Positions 1 to 14,850 of a stretch of 22,136 nucleotides of DNA are shown in pieces. The notes beneath the pieces are model-generated. The model had not been told where the DNA came from and searched no databases. It worked only from the letters and a program-made list of their open reading frames with translations. The stretch comes from Paratrimastix pyriformis (lineage: Eukaryota > Preaxostyla > Paratrimastigidae). Positions within the stretch are counted from its first letter, which is position 1; the number at the start of each line of letters is the position of its first letter. The stretch lies in NCBI GenBank assembly GCA_027972325.1, contig JAPMOS010000377.1, positions 1 through 22,136 on the forward strand. The letters run 5' to 3'. The position numbers were made by a program, and so were the translations under genes.

Positions 1-173
1 ATCAGCATCAGCATAGAGCATCGATATTATCGATGTTCCACACCCAATCCACTCCTGTTCCGGCCCTCCTTCATCTTTTGCCTCCGTCTATCCACCCGCC
101 CACCCGCCCACCCGCCCACCCGCCCACCCGCCCACCTGCCCACCCGCCCACCCGCCCACCCGCCCACCCGCAG
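1..173 (+). repeat. Intron end with an 8-bp GC-rich minisatellite
   Basis: This stretch is read as the tail of an intron of the Rrp5-like gene. From about 92 to 170 it consists of roughly ten tandem copies of an 8-base unit, CACCCGCC, one with a C-to-T change. It ends in a pyrimidine-rich acceptor, CCCGCAG, directly before the first recognisable coding exon at 174. The preceding exon lies outside the window. Open frames across the repeat encode only low-complexity protein and are not taken as genes. Confidence 0.6.
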
Positions 174-385
174 ACGTGAAGATGATTTCCCACTACGGTA
201 TGGCCCTGTACGGGCATGCCGGGCCCGAGCAGGCCGGCTGACCTTTGAGCGGCTGCTGCAGTCGATGCCCAAGCGTACCGACCTCTGGGCAATCTACCTC
301 GATATGGAAGAGCGTCACGGCACCCAGGAGTCCATCAGGTCCCCCCCCCCCCGGTGTGTGCGTGACACAACAATGCATCATTGAT

Positions 386-457
<72 letters not shown>

Positions 458-1011
458 CCAATCATTCTCGCCCAATCATCCATCATCATCACTGCCGCCA
501 CCATCACAACTACCAGCATCATCACCCGTTCTTCTTCTTCGTCATCATCATCCGTTCATCAGCAGCATCAGCATCCAGGCATCACCACAACCACAACCAG
601 AATTAGCAACCGCACTAGCATCCAATCATCATCATCGTCGTCGTCCCACGGTGGTTGGTGTGCGGACCGTTGTGTTTGTTGGTGCGTTCTGCCCTTGCCG
701 CCCCTTGTTGATCGCTGTGATGAGTAGCGAGCGCATGATTGCCCCTCTCGATGATGATATTGATGGTGATGATGGTGATGACAAATGGTGTTGTTGATGC
801 CTAACCTCCACCCACCAACCCACCCCTCAGGGCCCTCTACGAGCGCGTGATTGCCCTCTCGATGAACATGCACAAGATGCGGTTCTTCTTCAACCGGTAC
901 CGGCAGTACGAGGCCAGCCACGGGACCCCCGACCGGGTGCGGCATGTCGAGGAACGGGCCCAGCAGTATGTTGCGACTCATACCAAGGATGGAGCCGCTC
1001 CCACCGAATAG
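174..1011 (+). CDS. RRP5: C-terminal exons of an Rrp5/PDCD11-like rRNA-processing protein (partial)
   Basis: Two exons, 174-338 and 831-1011, joined by an intron that starts GTCCCC and ends CACCCCTCAG. The spliced frame encodes the last HAT (half-a-TPR) repeats of Rrp5/PDCD11. Recognisable blocks are PKRTDLWAIYLDMEERHG, then ALYERVIALSM, then MRFFFNRYRQYEASHGT, ending QQYVATHTKDGAAPTE and a TAG stop. This follows the yeast Rrp5 C-terminus block by block (PKRIDLW, KFFFNKWLQFEE, EYVASHE). Family knowledge: Rrp5 is a nucleolar factor for early pre-rRNA cleavages, and its C-terminal HAT repeats serve 18S rRNA maturation. Oddity: one base is missing near 235-241. The frame before it (MISHYGMALYGHAGPEQ) and the frame after it (TFERLLQSMPKR) are both clearly homologous but differ by one, so this is either an assembly error or a real frameshift. 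The N-terminal S1 domains lie upstream of the window. Confidence 0.85.
339..830 (+). repeat. Rrp5 intron with a perfect (CAG)23 tract and CAT/ATC triplets
   Basis: The intron contains an uninterrupted CAG tract of 70 bases at 386-455, followed by imperfect CAT/ATC-rich sequence to about 640 and short GAT runs near 750-780. An open frame across the tract would encode polyglutamine or polyserine, but it starts out of frame with the Rrp5 exon and has no flanking conserved protein, so the tract is read as intronic. Confidence 0.7.
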
Positions 1012-1194
1012 ATCCGGAGGATCGTTTTTTGTTGTTGTTGTTGTTTTGCCCATTTCTCCGCACACCCTCATTCGGAGCCATAAAGCATCTCCGGCTCTGT
1101 GGGTGTGTGCGCCCGGAAATGGGCATCCCAAGGAACAAAAAAAGGGGAATGGACGTCAGCGGACCTGGTTCGTTGAGCCTGAAGACCCTGCAGC

Positions 1195-2285
1195 ATGCCG
1201 GCCACCCCCCGTTCAGCAAACAGAGCCCTGAGCCAATCACCCATTTTTGACGAGATGCAACGGCGCTGGCGTGTGGCTGTGAACACTGAGGAATGGAAGC
1301 CGACACCCTCGGAGTTCGAGAATGCGATGGCACTTGAAACACAACCTGAAGAACAAAAAAAGGTGAGTCCGCGCATCATTGCCAGATCCTGATGTTTATT
1401 TCTCTCCTCCAGACTCGGAAGTACTATTTCGAAGCTGACCGCAAGACATCAATTGTGGGACGTCTCCTCCTGCGTTCTGTCGTCCACGATTGTCTGGGCA
1501 TCGAGAATCGCGACATTGCCTTTGACAGAACCCCCAAAGGAAAGCCCATTCTTCGGCCTTCCCTTTTGCAAAGCGATGCATGCCGGCAGAACTCTTGCGG
1601 CGGTTTTAATATCAACATCTCGCACAGCGGCCATTGGGTGGTGTGCGCCGCTGAATGTGACGCTCCTGTCGGCATCGATGTCACCGATTATGGAATGCGC
1701 CGCAACTCCCAAATGGATTTTGCTCTGGTCGACAGCGACCCGACTCTGGACCGGACCAAGTATCGGCCGATGGCGGCCAGCTTCTTGGAGAGCTTCGTGG
1801 GCCCTCATGGCTCCATCTTCGCTCCCACCGAGCTTGCGCACATGCAGCGCCTCCTCAATGATCCCGCATGCACTGCCGAGGGACAACTCTCGGCATTCTC
1901 CCGCTACTGGACAGCCAAAGAGGCCTACGTGAAGGTCTTCGGCGACGGCTTGGGCTTCGAGGTGTCCCGTCTCTGCTTCGACTTCTCCGGGGTCCCATTC
2001 GCATCGGTTCCTCTGCTCCGGCCAACATTGACGGCCCCTGTACCACATTCTGCCCCGATGGAAGCAATGACGGCTCTCCGTCTGCATGTGGATGGCATCC
2101 TTGCTTCGGGGTGGAGCTTTGAATCAATTCGCCTCGATCGAAACCACATTTGCACAGTGGCGGTGGCCCCACATCCTCCGCCTACCCGACCCGAGTGGTG
2201 GCAGCCAGACCCGCCCAACATGCAATTCCGTTCGGTGAGCACCCTGATGGACTCGCTCGGAGGAGAACTGGACTGGTGCTGTTGA
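1195..2285 (+). CDS. 4'-phosphopantetheinyl transferase, AASDHPPT/Sfp type
   Basis: Two exons, 1195-1362 and 1413-2285, with a 50-base intron (GTGAGT to CTCCTCCAG) at a codon boundary. The product is about 346 residues from the first ATG. A second in-frame ATG at 1255 would fit the family length as well (human AASDHPPT is 309), so the start is not settled. Family knowledge: it moves 4'-phosphopantetheine from CoA to a serine on acyl- or aminoacyl-carrier domains, normally in the cytosol. Seen in sequence: the substrate strip TPKGKPIL; FNINISHSGHW with the CoA-side His; the Mg-binding motif VGIDV; and RYWTAKEAYVKVFGDGLGFE with the conserved W-x-x-KE. The tail (GWSFESIRLDRNHICTVAVA, then QFRSVSTLMDSL) matches the human C-terminus in order. 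All key residues are present and the frame is intact. It lies 183 bases after the Rrp5 stop. No carrier-protein client is in the window. Confidence 0.92.
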
Positions 2286-8348
<6,063 letters not shown>

Positions 8349-8815
8349 GGTGGTGGGGGATCATCCCGCATCAACATCGACAGCAACAACAACCTGCCGC
8401 CTTTGTCCCCCGCCATATCACCACCACCACCACCACCGACGCCCCCACGCTTTCTCTCTTCTCTGTACTTCACAAATCTCTCCCTCTCACCGCGCCCGCG
8501 CCCACCCCCCGGTGGCTGCCCGTCTCCATTTATTCGGTTCGGTTCGGTTCGTTTTTTTATTTTTTTTTTTCGTTTCTGTTCCCCGACGATAGGATCTCAG
8601 GGGAGCAAAAAAGAAACTCCAGCCCCCCCACTCCCACCCGACCAAAGCCTTCCTGTTTTTGTGAAAAGGGAGGAGGTGACGAGGGGAGGGGGGATTTAGG
8701 CCGAGAGGACCCTTCTTCTCCCGGCGTCGCACCATCTCCTTCTGGCCGTCGGGGACTGAGTGACCACACCACCTCGAGTGAGAGAGGAGAAGACGTTGCC
8801 CTTTCTGGGTGATTG
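8349..8815. other. Intergenic, kinase to nucleotidyltransferase-like gene
   Basis: There are 467 bases with no supported gene. The left part has CAA/CAC triplets, a TTCGG-type pentamer repeat near 8533-8551 and a T-rich stretch (8551-8580) that may belong to the 3' UTR. The right part is purine-rich and unassigned. Confidence 0.45.
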
Positions 8816-9383
8816 ATGCTTTTCGAAGAGGGCAAGGCCATTCTCCAGACCCTCCCTGAAAGTCTCTCCTATTTAGTGATCGGATCGTTCGGACTTCAGC
8901 TGGTGTTACCTGCGGCACTCGCAGGTCGGCCACCCGCTGACATCGACCTTTTGCTGCCCGATGATCCCGAGGTCGTTGGCCGGCTGGTTCAAGTCCGACT
9001 TTTCTTCTGTTCTCCGCCTCTTTCATCACTCGGTTATTCAGTTTATGGCAGAGCAGGGGTTTTCTTGTCAGTCCTGGAGCGATGTGGTGACTGCGCAAAC
9101 ACCGACATCCGTTTACGTCGGACGAAACTACGTTCGCTTTGTTCGGGGCCCAATTTTGATCGATGCGACTTACCACAATCCATACTACTCTTTCGCCGAG
9201 GCGTGGCAATTGCGGCAGGAGGTTGATCGAATCCATGTTGCATCCCCGCGACACACCGCCCATCTCATGAAAGTGCGAGGGCTGCCGAAAGACATGGAAC
9301 GGGTACGCCTCGTGGCACGGCTCACGAATGACCCGCAACTCCTCGACATCCCCACCCTCGGCTCTGATTCCGGCAAGAAGTGA
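8816..9383 (+). CDS. Small protein with a nucleotidyltransferase-like GS...DID motif, two exons
   Basis: Exon 1 is 8816-8992, the intron is 8993-9041 (49 bases, GTCCGA to GGTTATTCAG), and exon 2 is 9042-9383. Both junctions fall on codon boundaries, giving about 172 residues. The splice joins PDDPEVVGRLVQ to FMAEQGFSCQSW, which reads naturally, whereas without it the frame breaks. Seen in sequence: YLVIGSFGLQLVL, then after an insert DIDLLLPDD, the G-S...D-x-D arrangement of the polymerase-beta/MNT-AbiEii nucleotidyltransferase fold; later SVYVGRNYVRFVRGPILID and a helical MKVRGLPKDMERVRLVARL. Inference: a nucleotidyltransferase-fold protein, whether active or not is unclear; a third acidic residue could be the D of LIDAT. 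I do not know its substrate. A truncated copy at 13457-13589 lacks an 8-residue insert (ALAGRPPA) that sits between the two motif halves here. Confidence 0.7.
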
Positions 9384-9435
9384 CGATACAACCCCAACGG
9401 AGGGACATGTGCCGACACAACCCAAGGGGAGGCAA

Positions 9436-9545
9436 GTTGGGGCAGTGGCGGGGTCAGTGGCGGGGCGGGGGCGGGGGCAGGGGCAGGGGCCTGGCGAGGG
9501 CGCAAGAGGGGAGTTGAGGGAGGGGGAGGGGGAGCCCGAACCGGG
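9436..9545 (+). repeat. G-rich tract with many G-runs
   Basis: More than ten runs of three to five G with short spacers (GGGGCGGGGGCGGGGGCAG and similar) lie just downstream of the nucleotidyltransferase-like gene. The spacing satisfies the usual G-quadruplex pattern. An open frame across it gives only Gly/Arg/Glu-rich sequence and is not called. Confidence 0.65.
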
Positions 9546-9845
9546 AAAAAAGTGAGGGTGGCTTCCCACGGAGTTTGAATCGGTGTTATCTGCCGCCGGG
9601 TCGTTCGGAGGGTGTCGGTTAACTCGGCCGACCTCCTGGCCCCACACTGCCCACGCCCCCCAATAGTAGCCTTCACTAGGAATCAGTGGCAGTTCACAGA
9701 ACCCGGAGGGGCAGGGGTGCGAAAAGTTGGGAGGCGAGGTGTCCGGGGGCAAGATCTCAGGGCTCGATCAATGAAAGAGGCAGCCCACTTCGGATTGCCC
9801 CCATCGGGAGGCAAAGTATGGAAATCAATCATCCCTCTTCCAAAG

Positions 9846-9877
<32 letters not shown>

Positions 9878-10020
9878 CCCCCCCCCGGTGGGTGATGGGC
9901 ATTTGCCGGAAATCCGAGCTGGCTTTTGGGCTGCAGACAGGGGCCAGAGGGTTGGAGGTGGAGGAAGGGGTGCAGGAAGCCCAAAATATGACCGGTGCTT
10001 TCAGGGCACCCGGGTGATCA
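9546..10020. other. Unassigned stretch with a (CTC)n-C20 run
   Basis: No supported gene. Bases 9846-9886 are CTC triplets running into about 20 consecutive C. On the minus strand near 9600-9750 there are short open pieces (such as FCELPLIPSEGYYW) that could be downstream exons of the minus-strand gene at 10571-12308, but I could not tie them to it by splice phase. Confidence 0.4.
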
Positions 10021-10562
<542 letters not shown>

Positions 10563-10570
10563 CCACGGAC

Positions 10571-11938
10571 CTCGCGTTTCTGCAAAACGGTCCCCTTCGC
10601 CTTCGCCTTCAAAGCAATCTTCTCCGCCTTCGCAGTTTCCTTCGCCTGTGGCAACAGATGGGGTGGGGCGGGATGATGTGCGGGGTGGGTGGCGGGTGGA
10701 CAGAGTAGAGTGGACCTGCTCGGGGCTGACGAACGCGTGGCCGATCATCTCCACCTCGAACCGGAGCTCACTCGCGTCAGCGGACCTCTTCATGACCACA
10801 ATCTGGTGGGCCGAGACGAAGGCACACTGCCCAGCGGCGGGAACGCGGGAACGGGGGGAGGGAGGGAGATGGAGGGGTACGGTCGGCGAGGGGGCGAGCA
10901 GAAGGCAGGCGGAGGACGCTGCTGGACGGTCGCTCTCGCCAATGACACGAGGCAGATCAGGGGACGCTCTCGCCAATGACACGAGGCAGATCAGGGGACG
11001 GGCAGGGACCTCGTGGTCGATGTAGATGCCGTAGCATGGAGCAGACATCGTCGGGTGGGCGATGAACAAGCCCAGGGCACTCAGAAATGAATACTTCAGA
11101 TACTGAACGATGGACTCTGTGCACACAGACGTTGGAGAGAGAGGGGGGGGGGGGGGGGTTGGGGGTTGGGTGGGGGTCGCCACCTGTCCGTGCCCTCCGT
11201 GCCTTGAGCACGAGGTGTTCGATACAAAACAGCCCCGTGCGCACCGGTTGGGGTGTGGGTGGGAGCAAAGTTCGGGTGGTGGTCCTCCCTCCCTTTTGTC
11301 TCCCCTTTCGGTGTCTTGGGCACGATTTAACCACTCCGATTTTTGTGAGTAAAATTATTGTCGTTTCCCCTTTGTTTCCCCTTTCGGTGTCTTGGGCACG
11401 ATGTATGATTCTTGAAGCGGATAAACCACTCCGATTTTTAACGAGGAACTGAACCGGTGAGGTAAATTATTGTCGTTTTCAGAACAGATTCTGACTGAGG
11501 GGCGTTCAGTCATTATCTGGACTGATGATCGCTTCGCGGCACGAGCTGTGCAGCTCACCGCAATTCCCCGGTCTTTCTCGTCTTCCCTTTTACGCGCCCC
11601 CGGGGTCGGTTTCCGGAATAGGAGAGGGTGTGTGTGTGTGTGTGGGGGTCCTCCGGACAGACCCATGCGGTGCGTGTGGCGGTTGACCTGCAGATTGAAG
11701 AGGGGCCGCTTGTCGATGACCAGCTGGAGGTCCGACGCGCCCCCGAATTCACCTGTGCTCAAACTCGGAAACACCTGCCCCTCACCACCACGGTCAAGTC
11801 AGGAAAGCCAACCGAACCGAGAATCACCCCCACACCCCGATGATGATGACTGGATGATGATGATGATGACGATGATGATGACCGGATGATGATGATGATG
11901 ATGACTGGATGATGATGATGACTGGATGATGATGATGA

Positions 11939-11970
<32 letters not shown>

Positions 11971-12308
11971 CTGGATGATGATGATGATGATGATGATGAC
12001 CGGCACGGGCAGCAGCACGACAGACCCACTTGAAGGGGAGGTGCCGCTTGAAGGTGCAATGCTTCTGGACCTTGATCGGCTTGGGGGTCGCGCACCCGGC
12101 CGGGGGGGGAGGCAGTGGCTGTGTGTCGGCGGCGCTGGTGGTCGTCGGTAGCTGTCGACTCGTTGGCAAGCTCCTGCAGCAGGGGTCGGAGTGCCGTGAC
12201 CACGGCCTGGTGGTTGAAGGTCTTCGGGGGCGTGGCATCTGGTAGAGGTGGAGTGGGCAGACTGGTTAGGACGCCCTGACCCAGGGAAAGCCCTTGAGCC
12301 ACTTTGTT
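10571..12308 (-). CDS. Unrecognised multi-exon host gene (partial model)
   Basis: Seven candidate exons on the minus strand, in transcript order: A 12308-12001, B 11752-11663, C from 11545 (end unsure, about 11427), D ending 11184 (start unsure), E 11116-11010, F 10826-10716, G 10645-10571. Junctions A-B, B-C, D-E, E-F and F-G all match in phase, with donors GTCATC, GTCTGT, GTGGCG, GTCCCT, GTCCAC and, after G, GTCCGT. Protein pieces include HCTFKRHLPFKWVCRAAARA (A), DLQLVIDKRPLFNLQVNRHT (B), RSSVQIMTERPSVRICSEN (C), LFCIEHLVLKARRART (D), YLKYSFLSALGLFIAHPT (E), FVSAHQIVVMKRSADASELR then FEVEMIGHAFVSPEQ (F) and a Lys/Ala helix (G). I recognise no family. Exon A changes frame across an 8-base G run at 12102-12109, which may be a sequencing or assembly slip. 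Both ends of the gene are unknown. Confidence 0.5.
10931..10998. repeat. Perfect 34-bp tandem duplication in an intron
   Basis: Bases 10931-10964 and 10965-10998 are identical and adjacent (CGCTCTCGCCAATGACACGA and 14 more). The duplicate lies in the intron just after the donor of candidate exon E of the minus-strand gene. Identity suggests it is recent. Confidence 0.9.
11297..11483. repeat. Imperfect tandem duplication of about 75-100 bases
   Basis: The blocks CCCCTTTCGGTGTCTTGGGC, CACTCCGATTTTT and AAATTATTGTCGTTT occur in the same order at about 11302-11372 and 11377-11480. The right copy carries two extra segments (about 14 and 20 bases). The duplication abuts candidate exon C of the minus-strand gene, so one copy of the exon's 3' end may have been copied into the intron. 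Confidence 0.8.
11841..12000 (+). repeat. (GAT)n microsatellite with ACTG interruptions
   Basis: About 160 bases of GAT triplets broken at intervals by ACTG or ACCG (TGACTGGATGATG). It lies between candidate exons A and B of the minus-strand gene, whose phases agree across it, so it is read as intronic. Confidence 0.85.
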
Positions 12309-12759
12309 CTGAGTGAATTAATTTTCTTTCTCTCCTTCCTTGTTTCGGGTTTTACGGGCCCTGATGGGGATCGGTTTTTTGGAAGATGAAGGGAGAATCA
12401 AATATGATTCGAGACTCTGAGGTGTGGGGGGAAGCGCAGAACGGACCCTCCCACTCCTTCTTCGCCTTCATCATCTTCTTCTTCTTCTCCTCCTCCTCCA
12501 TCTCCTGCTCCTGCTCCTGCTCCTGCCCTGCTCCTCCTCGTCATCATCATCATCATCGTCTACATCTCCTTCTTTCCCGTTCCTGTCCTCCTGGTGCTGT
12601 GCATACAGCTGGCTACAAAGCTGCGTGGCGATGGCCGAGACTGGAGCAGGAAAGGGGGTCATCGGACTTGGGAGGACCCCTGTGGCTGGTGTGGAGATGT
12701 GCGGGGATGAAGAGGCGGCAGGGGACGCGAACGGCTGTGGACTCGGAAAAGGGACTTTC
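12309..12759 (-). other. Possible upstream exons of the minus-strand gene; low-complexity acidic and basic sequence
   Basis: A well-formed minus-strand intron (GTAAAA to AATTCACTCAG) spans 12355-12309. Upstream of it one frame reads KKKKMMKAKKEWEGPFCAS and then RIIFDSPFIFQKTDPHQGP. Further upstream, from an acceptor CACTTCCTTCCAG at 12760, another frame reads a Ser/Pro/Ala-rich stretch, SAIATQLCSQLYAQHQEDR, and seven Asp. The phases do not link to exon A without a one- or two-base change, so I leave this as suggestive. Bases of about 12470-12545 are CTC/CTT-type triplets on the plus strand. Confidence 0.3.
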
Positions 12760-13121
12760 CTGGAAGGAAGTGCGTGGGTTGCGAAGAAGAAGGAGGGCAG
12801 TGTCAGAAGACCCCCGGTACTTGAACAGGGCGTGAAGCGGTGGGGGTGGGGTGGGGTGGGTGGGTGGGTGGGTGGGTGGGTGGGCAGCATGATATCCCCA
12901 TAAACGCACTGAAGCACCCGCCCAGGCGGCAACTGAGAAGTACCCGAAAGGGGAAGGCCAGAAGCACGCAGGGATGGTGACAGACCTGTGGTCATAGTAC
13001 AGGATCGCGCATCCCCATCCCACCATTTAACCCACGCGACACAAGGAACACACGGGTGAAAACAGACCATCCCCGCTGACATTCTGTCCGCACAACACAA
13101 ACGTGATCGGCGAAGTGTGGG
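12760..13121. repeat. Unassigned stretch with a (GGTGGGTG)n tract
   Basis: Bases 12838-12884 are GGGGT and GGGT units, a small minisatellite. The rest shows no supported gene; minus-strand frames are open but resemble nothing known to me. Confidence 0.5.
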
Positions 13122-13355
13122 CATGACATGTGCGATGTGACCCGCAAACTGGCGACTGGTGCAAAATGGAACGCCGCGCGCCGGGTCGGGATGCCCGCAC
13201 ACTTCCATGACCGCGCACCTTTGGTGGAGGCCACAGACCGTGACGGTTTCGCTCGTCTGGTCATTGGTGGTAGCGTGTTCAACCTCAACGGCACGCAGAC
13301 TCCAGTTGAAATTCAAATCAAATTATGGGATTCGCGTTCGTCAGCGCTTGTTTGA
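13122..13355 (+). CDS. Possible orphan C-terminal exon of unknown family
   Basis: A plus-strand frame ends at a TGA at 13353-13355 and reads RKLATGAKWNAARRVGMPAH, then DRDGFARLVIGGSVFNLNGT, then PVEIQIKLWDSRSSALV. Composition and alternation of hydrophobic residues look protein-like, but no upstream exon could be connected and I recognise no family. Minus-strand frames overlapping it are also open, so strand is uncertain. Confidence 0.25.
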   Translation, partial: HDMCDVTRKLATGAKWNAARRVGMPAHFHDRAPLVEATDRDGFARLVIGGSVFNLNGTQTPVEIQIKLWDSRSSALV

Positions 13356-13456
13356 TCCGCAAACTTGAAACTTACCCAAATATGCTCACTTCGGGAGGAA
13401 TATCATAGGGTGATCTCTTCGCCAGAAGAAATGTTTCCGGAGCAAGTGATAACTAG

Positions 13457-13589
13457 ATGCTCTTCGACGAGGGCATTCTCCAGTCCCTCTCTGAAAGTCT
13501 CTCCTATTAGTGATCGGATCTTTCGGACTTCAGCTCGTGTTGCCGGCGGACATCGACCTTTTGCTGCCCGATGATCCCGAGGTCGTTGG
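13457..13589 (+). pseudogene. Truncated copy of the nucleotidyltransferase-like gene
   Basis: This matches the first exon of the gene at 8816, from its ATG through GATCCCGAGGTCGTTGG. Differences: six bases missing after the first six codons, one base missing before AGTGATCGGATC (a frameshift), and absence of the 24-base segment that encodes ALAGRPPA in the intact gene. Homology starts within a base or two of the ATG and stops about 13 bases before the donor site, so promoter, intron and exon 2 are not present. It is a dead partial copy. The absence of the 24-base insert suggests that the copy preserves an older, shorter spacing between the GSFG and DIDLL motifs, or derives from another paralogue. 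Confidence 0.85.
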
Positions 13590-13861
13590 AGCCCTTGTGG
13601 GCAGGGTGGGGTGCAGAAAGGGTGCCTGCACGAGTGTGTCACCCAGGCGAACTCTCCTATTCCAAAGGCCACGCCACACTACCCCCCTTCGAGTGCCCAT
13701 GAGAACATGGACACTGAAGCCTCACACGGAGACAGAGACACAAGTGAGGGAAAGGAAGGGGAACGGAGACGAAGGCAGGGCGGAGAAGGCGAGTGGAATA
13801 GACAAAACGAAAACTCAAAGGAGAGAAGTACGGCTTTACGACAAACGACAAGTCAAGACCC
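13590..13861. other. Stretch between the dead gene copy and the Gypsy fragment
   Basis: No gene seen. It follows the stop of the chromodomain tail on the minus strand, so at least part of it is probably the 3' untranslated part of the fossil Gypsy element; a terminal repeat could not be recognised because only one copy would be present. Confidence 0.4.
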
Positions 13862-14850
13862 CTACCCCTTCCCCCTCGCGGCCTTGCGGGCCCGACGGGG
13901 CTGGCCACGAGGCTTGGGCTGGGGCCGATCCTCCGAACCAGGCCGGGCATCAGGGTGAGCCCGGACGTATTCCTCCACCTGTGCGTTCCCAGCACAGTTC
14001 TCGTACGGCTCCCAGGTCTCATCGGCATCGGGATAGCCGAGCCAATGCACCAGGAACTCAAGGGCGGGTTGGCGACGGTGACTCCGGACAAACTCCACAA
14101 AGAACTCCCCCTTCGCAGCGGCCACCTCACGAAGATCATTCTCGGACATGTCGCCCTGGAAAAAGCGACGGAGTCGCGAGGCAGCAAAGACAGTCTCGAT
14201 CCCCGAGACCAGATCACGGAGCCGGTAACTCACAGGCGACTCGCGAGAGACAACCTGGTACGGCCCACGCCACACCGAAGCAAGCTTGTTGGGCGCAGGC
14301 CAAAACCAGGACGAACTCGGCCGGATCATACTCAGCCTTCGGCCGACGAGCCACGCGCTGGAGATAGGCGCGGCGGCGTCCCTCGTACGCCTTGCGCTCC
14401 GCCTCAGCAAAACGGGCGACAACAGTCTGAAGCTGAGCCGAACGGCGGGCAGCAAAAGCCAAAGGATCATCGGCGAGCACAGAGCGAAAACCCAGCTCTT
14501 GCTGAATCGGCAACCGCATCTTGAACCCGTGGACGGCCTCAAAGGCTAAAGTCCAGTCACACGGTTCGGGGCGGAATTGATGGCAAAAGAGACAGGCTCG
14601 AGGAAAGTATCCCACTCCACATCAGCAGCATGATTGTCAAGCAAGAGGCTTCGTAAAGCGTCTAAAACGGTCTCGTTTTGCCGCTCCACCAACCCATGAC
14701 CGGTCGGCGCATGGACCAAAGAGATATGGTGGTCAACCCGAAGAGATTCCACGACCTGGTGAAAAGCTCCGGACGCAAAGTGCGGGCCGCCATCAGAGCA
14801 AATTGAAAGAGGAACCCCATGTCCCCGGCATAAGCCACTCTTCAAGTTTC
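13862..14850 (-). mobile_element. Fossil Ty3/Gypsy (chromovirus) fragment: integrase and chromodomain
   Basis: On the minus strand the remains run, in order, through the integrase catalytic core (ICSDGGPHFASG, later GLVERQNETV), the C-terminal integrase region with a GPY/F-like module (WRGPYQVVSRE, ETVFAASRLRRFF), and a chromodomain (EFLVHWLGYPDADETWEPYE), then a basic tail. This order is diagnostic of chromodomain-bearing Ty3/Gypsy elements. Gag, protease, reverse transcriptase and RNase H are absent; the fragment begins abruptly inside the integrase. It is broken, in about two or three places, and no terminal repeats were identified. Age cannot be stated without relatives; the motifs are still easy to read, so it is not extremely old. 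Confidence 0.85.

Noticed and set aside
245-727. Open frame encoding a polyglutamine protein
   Set aside because: It starts in the wrong frame of the Rrp5 exon and the rest is intronic CAG/CAT repeat with no conserved protein.
8986-8999. GGTTCAAGTCCGAC resembling a tRNA T-loop
   Set aside because: No acceptor stem or anticodon arm fits around it, and it spans the exon-intron boundary of the nucleotidyltransferase-like gene.
11458-11480. A 21-base plus-strand intron (GTAAAT to TTTTCAG)
   Set aside because: It is too short for splicing in most eukaryotes, and the minus-strand model gives better phase and protein.
13510-14524. Plus-strand open frames opposite the Gypsy fragment
   Set aside because: They are antisense of the integrase and chromodomain and have no family resemblance.
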